A DNA stretch of 64,000 nt from an uncultured Granulosicoccaceae bacterium (GTDB taxonomy: Bacteria > Pseudomonadota > Gammaproteobacteria > Granulosicoccales > Granulosicoccaceae). Position numbers and translations under genes: made by a program. Below, in pieces: positions 9,479 to 17,960 of this stretch; position 1 is the first letter of the stretch, and each line of letters starts with the position of its first letter. The notes under the pieces were generated by a model. The model saw nothing but the letters and a program-made list of their open reading frames with translations. It made no database searches and was not told the origin of the DNA. The stretch is taken from contig CALLBO010000051.1 in assembly GCA_937998875.1 (NCBI GenBank), positions 52,198-116,197 of the forward strand, given 5' to 3'.

Positions 9479-10477
9479 CTAGGCGTTTACATCAACAACC
9501 ACGCGCCCTTTCACCTCACCCTTGAGAATTGCCTTACCAAGTTGTGGCAGATCTGAGAGCGTCGCAGGTTGAATCATCGCTTCGAGTTTGTCTAACGGCA
9601 GATTAGCAGCAATACGATGCCATGCAACAACCCGATTTTCGTAAGGCTGCATCACTGAATCTATACCCAGTAAATTCACACCGCGCAACAGAAACGGTAT
9701 AACTGTCGCTGGTAAGTCCGCACCACCCGCCAGACCAATCGCCGCCGCGGAGCTACCATACTTAAGCTGCCCAAGCACGCGGGCAAGCATTGGCCCACCC
9801 ACCGCATCAATACAACCAGACCACGTTTCTGATTCAAGCGGACGTTTGGTGGTTTCATTAATATCTTCTCTTGCGACAATCTGGCTGGCACCAAGAGAAG
9901 TAAGATAATCGGTAGCTTCAGGTCGACCGGTAACACAAGCGACCTTATAACCCAGATTACTGAGAATAGCCGTTGCAACCGAACCAACTCCTCCAGCGGC
10001 CCCGGTCACCAGCACCGGGGTACCATCTGCGGCAAGCTGTTTAAGGCCGTGACTTTCAAGCGCAAGCACTGCAAGCATCGCGGTGAGACCGGCGGTACCC
10101 ACGGCCATCGCCTGCTTTGTTGATAATCCATCCGGCAGTGGCACAAGCCAGTCTGCGTTAACGCGCGCTTTCTGTGCATACCCACCCCAATGAGCCTCAC
10201 CAACCCGCCAACCGGTAAGCACGACTTTGTCTCCTGCTTTGTATCGATCATCCTCAGATGACTCAACTGTACCGGCAAAGTCGATCCCCGGTACATGAGG
10301 GTATTCCCGCACCAAACCACCACCCGGCCCGACGCACAACCCGTCTTTGTAATTAACCGTTGAGTACTCTACAGCTACCGTCACATCACCTTCCGGCAAC
10401 TGATCAAGCTCGAGTGATTGCACTGAGGCTGTGGTTTTTTTATCTTCGTCGCGTGTCACTACCAGAGCATTAAACAT
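9479..10477 (-). CDS. acuI: YhdH/AcuI-type acrylyl-CoA reductase
   Basis: This 332-residue zinc-free medium-chain dehydrogenase/reductase is of the YhdH/AcuI group, which reduces acryloyl-CoA to propionyl-CoA with NADPH. Markers are NYKDGLC near the N-terminus, HVPGIDFAGTV, and the cofactor loop TGAAGGVGS. Length matches the family (about 330). It is convergent with the SGNH gene and divergent from the GNAT gene. In marine bacteria AcuI detoxifies acrylate from DMSP breakdown, but no DMSP lyase is seen here, so the physiological role is unproven. Confidence 0.85.
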   Translation of the reverse strand: MFNALVVTRDEDKKTTASVQSLELDQLPEGDVTVAVEYSTVNYKDGLCVGPGGGLVREYPHVPGIDFAGTVESSEDDRYKAGDKVVLTGWRVGEAHWGGYAQKARVNADWLVPLPDGLSTKQAMAVGTAGLTAMLAVLALESHGLKQLAADGTPVLVTGAAGGVGSVATAILSNLGYKVACVTGRPEATDYLTSLGASQIVAREDINETTKRPLESETWSGCIDAVGGPMLARVLGQLKYGSSAAAIGLAGGADLPATVIPFLLRGVNLLGIDSVMQPYENRVVAWHRIAANLPLDKLEAMIQPATLSDLPQLGKAILKGEVKGRVVVDVNA

Positions 10478-10524
10478 TAGGTATTCCAGATCATTTGCGT
10501 CAGACTAATTAGAACAGCACCGCC

Positions 10525-10575
10525 AGAGCTTTACAATACAGAGCTTTACAATACAGGGCTTTACAATACAGAGCT
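10525..10575. repeat. 15-bp tandem repeat, 3.4 copies
   Basis: AGAGCTTTACAATAC occurs at 10525-10539 and 10540-10554. AGGGCTTTACAATAC follows at 10555-10569 and a partial AGAGCT at 10570-10575. The array lies in the divergent gap between acuI and the GNAT gene, so it could affect promoter spacing. Confidence 0.9.
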
Positions 10576-10632
10576 AACAACACAATCCGCAGTCTGAGCC
10601 CTGCTAACCCGGACCCTGCCAACGAGACTCCC

Positions 10633-11088
10633 ATGCCAGACATTCAGGTCAGAAAAACCACGCTTGCAGACGCAGGAATCATCACACAGTTCAACCAACT
10701 GATGGCGATGGAAACCGAAAACAAGAACCTGCCGGATAAAATAATATCCAGCGGAGTAAAGCGGTTGATGGAAAGACCCGAGTACGGCTTTTATCTGGTA
10801 GCACAGCATACCGATCAAACGGTTGTTGGTACATGCATGATAACCATGGAGTGGAGTGACTGGCGCGATGGATTATTCTGGTGGGTACAAAGCGTATACG
10901 TTAAATCCGACTATCGTAAACAGGGAGTGTATACGGCAATGTATAACAGAATCCGCGAACTCGCTGATCAGGAACCAGATGTCTATGGCTTCAGACTTTA
11001 TGTAGAGAAAGACAACCTCATTGCGCAGAAAACCTACGAGGCGCTCGGCATGAAACCAACAGACTATCTGTTATACGAATCTGTTTGA
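10633..11088 (+). CDS. GNAT N-acetyltransferase
   Basis: This 151-residue GCN5-related acetyltransferase shows the acetyl-CoA loop as VKSDYRKQGVY (R/QxxGxx form) after a beta strand. It also has the C-terminal KDNLIAQKTYEALGM pattern, which is typical of the family's last helix. Length is normal for a single-domain GNAT. It is divergent from acuI across the 15-bp repeat array and convergent with the D-amino acid transaminase gene (20 bases between stops). The acceptor substrate cannot be told. Confidence 0.85.
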   Translation: MPDIQVRKTTLADAGIITQFNQLMAMETENKNLPDKIISSGVKRLMERPEYGFYLVAQHTDQTVVGTCMITMEWSDWRDGLFWWVQSVYVKSDYRKQGVYTAMYNRIRELADQEPDVYGFRLYVEKDNLIAQKTYEALGMKPTDYLLYESV

Positions 11089-11108
11089 AAAATATAAGAG
11101 CAAACGGG

Positions 11109-11963
11109 CTAACCTGCTCTTGCCAGTGAATTACGAATGTAGAATTCTCGCAGCCTTGGAGCCAGCGGTCCCGGTTTTCCATTGCCCACCGGGGTACCAT
11201 CAATTTCTATGACCGGCCAAACGAATGTAGAGGCACTGGTAATAAACGCCTCGGTCGCATTCATCGCTTCATCGAGCGTAAATGCCCGCTCTTCAAATAC
11301 AATGTTCTCACTCTCGACCATTTCGAGCACCGAGGCGCGCGTTATACCCGAAAGAATCTCACTGCCAAGATGCCGGGTAATCAGCTTGCCATCAGCATCA
11401 ACAATAAACGCATTGTTAGAACTGCCTTCTGTCACGTATCCATCCTCAACCATCCACGCGTCCGCTACATTTGCGTCTATGGCAGCTTGCTTTGCCAACA
11501 CCTGAGCCAACAGGCCAACAGTTTTAATATCACGTCGTTTCCAGCGAATGTCCGGCACCGAGATCACCTTGATACCACTTTTGGCCTGCGGTGAATCCAT
11601 GATTTTCTTTGCCTGACTGAACAGCACCAGACTGGGCTTTGCATCGGACGGAAATGGAAAGTCTCTATCTGCAACACCACGACTAACCTGCAGATATATC
11701 ATCCCTTCGTGCAAATTATTGCGCTCGATAAGTTCTTTTTGCACGCGGAATATTTCATCATCAGTGGCAGGTGCTGTCATATTCAACTCACCAAGTGATC
11801 GGTGAAGTCGTTTGATGTGCGCTTCATTATCAATGAGCTTACCTTCGAGCACAGACGATACTTCATAAACAGCATCCGCAAACAAAAATCCGCGATCAAA
11901 CACCGAGATCATCGCATTTTCCTCTGCGACAAACTCTCCGTTTACATAGACAATTCTGCTCAT
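11109..11963 (-). CDS. dat: D-amino acid transaminase, class IV PLP enzyme
   Basis: This 284-residue fold-type IV aminotransferase resembles D-alanine aminotransferase. It has the N-terminal VNGEFVAEENA, the RGFLFADAVYEV block, RWKRRDIKT with the Schiff-base lysine, EGSSNNAF, and the phosphate-binding GITR near the C-terminus. Such enzymes interconvert D-amino acids with 2-oxo acids using D-Glu/2-oxoglutarate. It is the last gene of the run dgcN-dgcA-dat (45 bases after dgcA). This context suggests it funnels amino groups of D-amino acids into D-glutamate, which the dgc enzymes then convert. Confidence 0.85.
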   Translation of the reverse strand: MSRIVYVNGEFVAEENAMISVFDRGFLFADAVYEVSSVLEGKLIDNEAHIKRLHRSLGELNMTAPATDDEIFRVQKELIERNNLHEGMIYLQVSRGVADRDFPFPSDAKPSLVLFSQAKKIMDSPQAKSGIKVISVPDIRWKRRDIKTVGLLAQVLAKQAAIDANVADAWMVEDGYVTEGSSNNAFIVDADGKLITRHLGSEILSGITRASVLEMVESENIVFEERAFTLDEAMNATEAFITSASTFVWPVIEIDGTPVGNGKPGPLAPRLREFYIRNSLARAG

Positions 11964-12008
11964 GATTTTATTGTTCCGGGTAAAAGCAATTTGGTATCCC
12001 CACAGCTG

Positions 12009-13001
12009 TTATCCCCAAAGAGCAGCTGCAGGTGGTGCGACAAGGTTTTCGCTGTAGTCGAGTGCATGATCGCGATCTTCAGCAAGTAGCAACGGGCCGT
12101 CAAGATCAACTATAGAGGCAGTAGATGCGAGCAATGTAGCCGGCGCCATCGAAAGTGACGTAGCCACCATACAGCCGACCATAATTTCAAATCCGTGGTT
12201 AACTGCCGCCTGTTGGAGCACCAGTGCTTCGGTCAAACCACCGGTTTTGTCCAGCTTGATATTTATCATATCGTAGCGACCAACCAAACCATCGAGTGTC
12301 GCCGCATCGTGGCACGATTCATCGGCGCAGATAGTAATTGGACGATCAACTGCCTGCAGCGCTGCATCGTCCTTTGCAGGTAGCGGCTGTTCAATCATAC
12401 TAACTCCGAGATCATAGAGCTTCGGTATCATAGAGTCATAAGCGGCAATGTCCCAGCCTTCGTTGGCATCAACAATGATTTTGCTCTTTGGTGCACCCTC
12501 TCTGACTGCAGTAACCCGTTCCACATCGCCCTCCCCGGCCAACTTTAATTTTAGCAAGGGGCGCGAGCTGTATTTAACAGCGGCTGCATACATTTTCTCC
12601 GGTGTATCCAATGATAATGTATAGGCAGTGACAACACGATCAGGTATAGCGACGTTTGCAAGCTCCCAGACTCGACTTCCTGTCTGCTTGCTTTCGAGAT
12701 CCCATAACGCACAATCAACCGCATTACGGGCAGCACCGGCTGACAACGCCGATTGCAAAACAGCTCTGACCTCAGCAATGCCTGATTCACTCGCTATTAG
12801 CTCCTGCTGCGAGTTAACCTGCGAGATAACACTTTCTATTGTTTCACCGTAGCGGGCATAAGGTACGCACTCACCCCTACCGGTGATTCCCTGTTCAACT
12901 ATAGTGACAGTTACCACTTCAGCATTGGTTTTACTCCCACGCGATATCGTAAAAGAACCGTCTATCGGCCATGACTCACGTGCAACTTCGAGCTTTCTCA
13001 A
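12009..13001 (-). CDS. dgcA: N-acetyl-D-glutamate racemase, enolase superfamily
   Basis: This 330-residue enolase-superfamily enzyme is of the dipeptide epimerase/muconate cycloisomerase type. The first catalytic Lys lies in LLKLKLAGEG. Metal ligands are in VDANEGWD, the Glu of MIEQPLPA and the Asp of CADESC. The second Lys is in NIKLDKTGG. In marine Proteobacteria DgcA racemises N-acetyl-D-Glu and works with DgcN. The start codon is TTG (RKLEVAR follows), with GAGG about 9 bases upstream. dgcN ends 10 bases upstream, so the two form one operon. The assignment rests on the dgcN neighbour; alone it would be called a dipeptide epimerase. Confidence 0.85.
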   Translation of the reverse strand: MRKLEVARESWPIDGSFTISRGSKTNAEVVTVTIVEQGITGRGECVPYARYGETIESVISQVNSQQELIASESGIAEVRAVLQSALSAGAARNAVDCALWDLESKQTGSRVWELANVAIPDRVVTAYTLSLDTPEKMYAAAVKYSSRPLLKLKLAGEGDVERVTAVREGAPKSKIIVDANEGWDIAAYDSMIPKLYDLGVSMIEQPLPAKDDAALQAVDRPITICADESCHDAATLDGLVGRYDMINIKLDKTGGLTEALVLQQAAVNHGFEIMVGCMVATSLSMAPATLLASTASIVDLDGPLLLAEDRDHALDYSENLVAPPAAALWG

Positions 13002-13011
13002 CGTGAAGACC

Positions 13012-14010
13012 TCAAAGCATCATATCGACTAGTTTATCGACACCAATTCGAAACGGATCAACAGCAGGCAACTGATGAGTCTGCTCCAGTTCATTGAGTA
13101 AACGCTTCGCTTGTGCATCATCGAGTGCTTTGGTATTGATAGAAAGGCCGGCAAACTTCGCATCAGGATTTGTCAATTTTGCCGCCGCCAGTGTCGCCTG
13201 CATGCATTCTTCAATCGACGGTAGCGTATACTCAGGCACACCACGCATCGTGGTACGCGTAGGTTCATGGCATAAAACAAGGTAATCGGGTTGTGCACCA
13301 TGGATAAGCCCGAGTGTGACGCCTGCAAAAGACGGATGGAATAGCGAACCTTGCCCTTCAATGACATCCCAGTGATCATCTGCCGCAGAAGGTGCTAAAA
13401 ATTCAGTAGCACCTGAAATGAAGTCAGACACCACCGCATCTACCGAAACCCCTTCACCACAAATTAGAATACCGGTCTGACCAGTGGCGCGGAAATCAGC
13501 TTGTTGGCCTCTTCCGCGCAAGCCTTTCTCAAGCGCCAAAGCGGTATACATTTTACCGCAGGAACAATCGGTACCTACCGGCAGAATTCTCTTGCCGCTG
13601 CGCATCTTACCATTGCCAACTGAAAATTCCTGAGTTGGATGACGAACATCGTGCAAAGTGCGGCCAAGCTGTTTTGCCTTGTCGGCCAGCTCCGGTACAT
13701 CAGCAAGTTTGTTGTGCAGACCAGCGGCGATATCCAAACCTTTGTCGAGTGCTTCAGCTAACACTTCTATCCAGTGTGGCGCGATCACCCCGCCACGGTT
13801 GGCAACCCCGATTACCAGTGTTTTTGCACCGGCCTCTACTGCTTTTGTGAGACTCATATCCTGCAAACCACAGTCAGCATTGCAGTTATCCAGTCGCAAC
13901 TGGCCAACGCAGTTATCCGGGCGCCAGTCAACAATGCCCTGCGCCACTTTGGCGGCAAGCGGGTCGGCAGCATCGCCGAGAAACAACAAATAGGGGGAAT
14001 TAATTCGCAT
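13012..14010 (-). CDS. dgcN: DgcN-type D-glutamate N-acetyltransferase (DUF1611)
   Basis: This 332-residue DUF1611 protein contains the P-loop-like segment GTDCSCGKMYTAL and a family-typical sequence throughout (for example RHPTQEF and EGQGSLFHPSFAGVT). In the marine D-glutamate pathway DgcN acetylates D-Glu, after which DgcA racemises the product to N-acetyl-L-Glu for deacylation. It is the first gene of dgcN-dgcA-dat and is divergent from the DUF1289 gene across the 14-bp repeats. A dedicated deacylase is not seen in the window. Confidence 0.85.
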   Translation of the reverse strand: MRINSPYLLFLGDAADPLAAKVAQGIVDWRPDNCVGQLRLDNCNADCGLQDMSLTKAVEAGAKTLVIGVANRGGVIAPHWIEVLAEALDKGLDIAAGLHNKLADVPELADKAKQLGRTLHDVRHPTQEFSVGNGKMRSGKRILPVGTDCSCGKMYTALALEKGLRGRGQQADFRATGQTGILICGEGVSVDAVVSDFISGATEFLAPSAADDHWDVIEGQGSLFHPSFAGVTLGLIHGAQPDYLVLCHEPTRTTMRGVPEYTLPSIEECMQATLAAAKLTNPDAKFAGLSINTKALDDAQAKRLLNELEQTHQLPAVDPFRIGVDKLVDMML

Positions 14011-14133
14011 GCTTTCTCGCTATATGAAATCACTGACTTTGTGGTTGTTTGGCTGACTTAAACGGCCTCATTCCCGCCGAATCAGGATGTGGTATGGTGC
14101 CTGCACCAGACCGGACGACCCAACGCGTCTGCC

Positions 14134-14183
14134 GATCTTACCTGATTGAACTCACCCTGTTGATCTTACCGTATTGATCTTAC
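14134..14183. repeat. 14-bp imperfect tandem repeat, 3.6 copies
   Basis: GATCTTACCTGATT (14134-14147), GAACTCACCCTGTT (14148-14161), GATCTTACCGTATT (14162-14175) and GATCTTAC (14176-14183) form a 14-bp period in the divergent gap between dgcN and the DUF1289 gene. Confidence 0.8.
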
Positions 14184-14254
14184 AAGGAACTAAAGCACGG
14201 GTCGATTCTAAAAACGCGATGCAATAACTTACAAGCCCCTGATTTATAAGACAC

Positions 14255-14497
14255 ATGCCAGACCGATCACGTCGCTCAAGACGAAGAAACGCAACACTGC
14301 CAGATGATGCACCCGAAGTTGCATCGCCGTGCATCAGTGTCTGTGAGATGGATCAACAGTCAGGTCTTTGCAGCGGCTGCTTTCGCACACTTGAAGAGAT
14401 CGCCACCTGGTCTAGAATACCGAACCAGAAGCGTTGGGAGATCGTACAGTCACTGCGTGATCGACGCACCGCGGTTAAACGTGCGACAGATGAGTAA
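14255..14497 (+). CDS. DUF1289 small cysteine protein
   Basis: This 80-residue protein has the DUF1289 signature: SPCISVCEMD, then LCSGCFRTLEEIATW, giving four conserved cysteines that likely bind metal, followed by W..R...W in the last third. The N-terminal 12 residues are very basic. Members are common in Proteobacteria and have no settled function. It is convergent with pheA (35 bases between the ends) and divergent from dgcN. Confidence 0.85.
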   Translation: MPDRSRRSRRRNATLPDDAPEVASPCISVCEMDQQSGLCSGCFRTLEEIATWSRIPNQKRWEIVQSLRDRRTAVKRATDE

Positions 14498-14532
14498 CGC
14501 GGCGCCGCTGCCACAGTTGTTGTTAGCTGGAA

Positions 14533-15390
14533 TTATTCACTCCGGTTTTGGGTTCTGTATGGATTGGCTGGATACGTCCCAAGTATTTTCAGTGTGGTTG
14601 AGTAGAACTTGAGTTCCTCAAATGCTGTATCTACCAGCTTCTCTGCCGGGTGGCCTTCTATTTCTGCATAAAACTGTGCAACCTGAAAACGCTCATCCAT
14701 AATGTAGCTTTCAAGCTTGGTTAAATTCACACCACAGGTAGCGAAACCCCCAAGCGACTTATACAACGCTGCAGGCACACTGCGAACCTTAAATGTAAAG
14801 CTCGTCATACAAGGGCCATCTTCAGGATCAGGTTCTGCACGCGTAGCAGATAATACTATAAACCGGGTCGTGTTCCCCAAGCGGTCTTCCACCTGTTCCC
14901 GCAATACATCAAGACCGTATATTTCTCCGGCAAGTGCTGATGCTATCGCCCCTTGTGTTGGATCATTCAGATCCCTTATCTCTCTGGCAGAACCTGCGGT
15001 ATCAGTTGAGGTCACCGGCTTCACTTTGAGTTCGTCAAAAAGTGCCAGACATTGCGCCAGCCCTTGAGTATGAGAACGTACATGCGTCAGCTGATCCACA
15101 GATGCCCCTTTCAGTCCTAACAGACAATGCGACACAGGCTGATAGTGTTCGTCAATGATGTAGAGTTTCGATTCAGGAATCAGGTGATGAATATCCGCGA
15201 CACGGCCACCAAGTGAATTTTCGATAGGGATCATCGCAAGCGAGGTCTCGCGATTTTCAACCGCCGCAAAAGCTGCTGAAAAAGTTTCATACGGTACCGG
15301 TTCAAGCTCCGGATAAACGGTCTTGCAGGCGAGGTATGAGTAGGCACCGGGTTCGCCCTGGTAGGCAATTTTGCTTTTATAGTCTGACAT
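14533..15390 (-). CDS. pheA: Prephenate dehydratase
   Basis: This 285-residue stand-alone prephenate dehydratase makes phenylpyruvate in phenylalanine synthesis. It has IAYQGEPGAYS at the start, PIENSLGG, the catalytic NTTRFIVL motif, and a C-terminal ACT domain (about residues 190-280, with LTKLESY) that would give feedback control by phenylalanine. The open frame extends 17 codons upstream, but ATG 15390 fits the family start. There is no chorismate mutase domain, unlike the enterobacterial P-protein. Confidence 0.9.
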   Translation of the reverse strand: MSDYKSKIAYQGEPGAYSYLACKTVYPELEPVPYETFSAAFAAVENRETSLAMIPIENSLGGRVADIHHLIPESKLYIIDEHYQPVSHCLLGLKGASVDQLTHVRSHTQGLAQCLALFDELKVKPVTSTDTAGSAREIRDLNDPTQGAIASALAGEIYGLDVLREQVEDRLGNTTRFIVLSATRAEPDPEDGPCMTSFTFKVRSVPAALYKSLGGFATCGVNLTKLESYIMDERFQVAQFYAEIEGHPAEKLVDTAFEELKFYSTTLKILGTYPANPYRTQNRSE

Positions 15391-15563
15391 AAGAACTTTG
15401 ATTAATGTTTTCGATATTCTACAGCAATCGACCCAACACAATTCAAGCAGTGCAAGTTGTACATCAGGATGGGAGCAGCAAACCCACCTTGGATGGCAAG
15501 CATACTCGTCGAGCCAGGATTCCAGTCAGAGCATCAACCAATGAAAAACCGCCGGGGTTTCAG

Positions 15564-16235
15564 CTAAAAATCGAGATCATTCGACTCACATATAAACCGG
15601 ATCAGCGGTCTGGTCGAGGCGAATAGCGCACCGGACTTTTTCACAAAGTCTTTTTCAGTAACAGTCGCTGCCTTTATATTTTGTACTGCTATGAAATCCT
15701 TTCTTTTTAAATCATTGATCAGCGGGTGCTCCGGGTCATAGCCTCGGGGTGCTTTCTTTAATGAGTCACCATGAAGCTCGTACCCCTTAGCGGTTAAGTG
15801 CTTCGACAATTTCTTCCACTCTGATCGATTTTCATCCATGTGCAAGCGAACATTGTTAAGTGTGGGACTGTCAGGGTGCCAGATTCCCCCGGCCACAAAA
15901 ACATCACTGCTTTCAATGTGCAAATAAAAACCAGGCGCATGTACGTCTTTACCCGCGGAATGTCGAAACTGTATACCGATATTTGTTTTATACGGTGTTT
16001 TGTCCTTACTGAATCGCACGTCACGGTAGACCCGCATCAGTGAGCCGCCAACTTTTTTGGGACTGGCTATAAAGTGAGGTGATATTTTTTTTAGATACGG
16101 CGCCATCGCTTCTATATAAGCAAGCGCAGGCTCACGCACATATTCTTCATAGTGATGTTTATTGGCTTCAAACCAGTCACGATTGTTGTTTTTCTCAAGA
16201 TCACGCAAAAACTTGAATGTCTTCCTGGTAAACAT
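15564..16235 (-). CDS. DUF2461/TIGR02453 family protein
   Basis: This 223-residue protein has the typical start FKFLRDLEKNNNRDWF and the middle segment RVYRDVRFSKDKTPYKTNIG. The family is widespread and has no experimentally fixed function. The length is normal. The 170-base gap to pheA downstream holds no clear gene. Confidence 0.85.
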   Translation of the reverse strand: MFTRKTFKFLRDLEKNNNRDWFEANKHHYEEYVREPALAYIEAMAPYLKKISPHFIASPKKVGGSLMRVYRDVRFSKDKTPYKTNIGIQFRHSAGKDVHAPGFYLHIESSDVFVAGGIWHPDSPTLNNVRLHMDENRSEWKKLSKHLTAKGYELHGDSLKKAPRGYDPEHPLINDLKRKDFIAVQNIKAATVTEKDFVKKSGALFASTRPLIRFICESNDLDF

Positions 16236-16330
16236 TTCTTCTCCCGGACTTTTCCGTTCGGCCTCATGCTCAATGTGCCCAATACATCTTGGACAATAAA
16301 ACTATACAATAGACATCATCCTTACAGAAT

Positions 16331-16903
16331 ATGCCGATAGAGCCGTTGTGGCAATTCTTCACCTGGAATAATATGCACCAGCTATTACTCAATCGGGATA
16401 TTTATACAGAGTTCGTCCAGAGCAAAGTACCGCTGGCCAAACGATTCCTCTGGCTGATCACTGCCGACATTAAAGATCTTCACGTTGAAACAGACAGTGG
16501 TTTTGAGCCGTTTCTGAGTGTACTGGCGGGCCTGGTCGAACAAGGCATCGCCGTCAGACTGATGCATGCAAAGGAACCCGGCCCTCGATTTCGGGAGGAC
16601 TTTGACAACTACGATAGTCTGATTAACAACGAACTGTTCGAACGTGTTCTATGCCCGCGGATACACACAAAAGCAATCATCATAGACGCACAGCTCGCGT
16701 TTGTCGGTTCGGCAAATCTGACCGGCGCCGGTCTTGGTGCTAAAAGTGAAAAGCGGCGTAACTTTGAAGCAGGGTTTGTTTTCGATGATGCTGCACAGAT
16801 AGAGCAGCTTATGGGCTGGATAGACTACCTATACCTCGGTGAAGAGTGTCACGATTGCCAACGTCGTGAATTCTGCCCTGATCCAATTATTGATCGCGCC
16901 TGA
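16331..16903 (+). CDS. Small single-HKD phospholipase D-like protein
   Basis: This 190-residue protein has one HxKxxxxD motif (His112, Lys114, Asp119) followed by GSANLTGAG, the hallmark of PLD-superfamily phosphodiesterases and nucleases. Having one motif suggests it acts as a dimer, as in Nuc-type nucleases. The C-terminus carries a Cys cluster, CHDCQRREFC, that may bind metal. No signal peptide is visible. ATG 16373 is an alternative start with GGA upstream. Its substrate (DNA or lipid) is not decided by the sequence. Confidence 0.8.
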   Translation: MPIEPLWQFFTWNNMHQLLLNRDIYTEFVQSKVPLAKRFLWLITADIKDLHVETDSGFEPFLSVLAGLVEQGIAVRLMHAKEPGPRFREDFDNYDSLINNELFERVLCPRIHTKAIIIDAQLAFVGSANLTGAGLGAKSEKRRNFEAGFVFDDAAQIEQLMGWIDYLYLGEECHDCQRREFCPDPIIDRA

Positions 16904-16943
16904 TGCAAAAATAGCGATTAATCAACGCCGCTATGCATCACCA

Positions 16944-17420
16944 CTAATCAGGCGAGTTATTCTTTTCCAACACTTGTTCAAGCAATTCATTTTGCGTCTT
17001 CAAACGCAGATCAATTCGCTCCATGGTACTTTGCAGCCGCACAAAATCATCGGAGTATCGGGTTTCCTGAGCGACCTCATCAACCTTCTGTCTCACCTGA
17101 TTTGCATATTGCCCGATCAGCGGCAAATCGATAAAGATTTTCAGTACCCATATTGCCAGCGCAACAATTACCGTCGCACCGAACACCGCACCCAGACCAC
17201 GAGCCAGGCCGACAATCATATTTCGCCAGATAATATGCCATGGCGAATTGAGATAACGCATGAAATCTTCAAGCTCAGTGCTGAGCAGCCTGCGTTTTGC
17301 CATCTTGCGCACACGAGCGTCTTCAGGATCTTCGTCATGAAAGTGATCCCGAGACGGGTACGGCCGTGACTCACCGTCAGGTGATTTGCCGCGCGAAAGT
17401 ATTTTGCGATGTCGGACCAT
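16944..17420 (-). CDS. DUF5665 membrane protein
   Basis: This is a protein of about 158 residues with a charged N-terminal half (HRKILSRGK), one or two membrane segments (about residues 75-118, IVGLARGLGAVFGATVIVAL) and a C-terminal coiled coil (RLQSTMERIDLRLKTQNELL). It fits the small DUF5665 family as I recall it. The frame opens at TTG 17450, but ATG 17420 is preferred. It lies just downstream of the DUF6122 gene. Function unknown. Confidence 0.7.
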   Translation of the reverse strand: MVRHRKILSRGKSPDGESRPYPSRDHFHDEDPEDARVRKMAKRRLLSTELEDFMRYLNSPWHIIWRNMIVGLARGLGAVFGATVIVALAIWVLKIFIDLPLIGQYANQVRQKVDEVAQETRYSDDFVRLQSTMERIDLRLKTQNELLEQVLEKNNSPD

Positions 17421-17453
17421 TAACTGGTCATTGCACACTTCACACCACAACCG

Positions 17454-17789
17454 TCAAAAAAAACAATCCAGCGCGTCAAGAAACAAGTGCAGACCAATAC
17501 CGAGCAAAACCATCTGCGTCCGATGCTGCCAGACGACTGATAGCCGATTCCAGGACCATGACCAGCTTGAGGCGAGCACGACCAGATAAAGCACAACAGC
17601 ATAGGTACTGTGTAGCGGGTGAAACCCGATGCTGCAGCGCTCAGGGTCGTAAATAGGGTCCGCCAGCAGGTGATCCAGATCGATACCCCAGGCAACAAGC
17701 ATCCATAGATAATTGTTTAACCAATGTCGTCGCCATACGACTAAAGCAACCACCAGTGGCAGAATGAAATGTAGTGCGATATGTAGCAA
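17454..17789 (-). CDS. DUF6122 small membrane protein
   Basis: This 111-residue protein has three or four membrane segments. The start MLHIALHFILPL and the conserved DLDHLLADPIYDP and H.LHSTY..V segments match DUF6122, whose His and Asp residues recall membrane-bound metal-dependent hydrolases. The start codon is TTG at 17789 with GGAAA upstream. It may be coupled to the DUF5665 gene, about 33 bases on. Confidence 0.75.
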   Translation of the reverse strand: MLHIALHFILPLVVALVVWRRHWLNNYLWMLVAWGIDLDHLLADPIYDPERCSIGFHPLHSTYAVVLYLVVLASSWSWSWNRLSVVWQHRTQMVLLGIGLHLFLDALDCFF

Positions 17790-17891
17790 GTGATTTCCGG
17801 CGCTCTAACAACAGCCATTTTGACACTAAAGAATAATAGAGGCTGATACCTTATAATTCAGCTAGTGTACTGTATCAAACAGTGCATTAGC

Positions 17892-17929
17892 CCGGATTAT
17901 TCATGAAGCGGTGAGCGTGAATAATCCGG
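17892..17929. repeat. REP-like 12-bp palindromic element
   Basis: CCGGATTATTCA (17892-17903) and TGAATAATCCGG (17918-17929) form a perfect 12-bp inverted repeat with a 14-base loop. It lies 31 bases before the nitronate monooxygenase start. It has the look of repetitive extragenic palindromes, but this window holds only one copy. Confidence 0.75.
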
Positions 17930-17960
17930 TCTGGACAACGCTAACTACGCAGGCTAAATC

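Noticed and set aside
10525..10575. CRISPR array
   Set aside because: Units are directly adjacent without spacers, and there are no cas genes.
11182..11594. Plus-strand frames over the transaminase gene and similar long frames over dgcN, hemB and purH
   Set aside because: These are antisense shadows of clearly coding genes.
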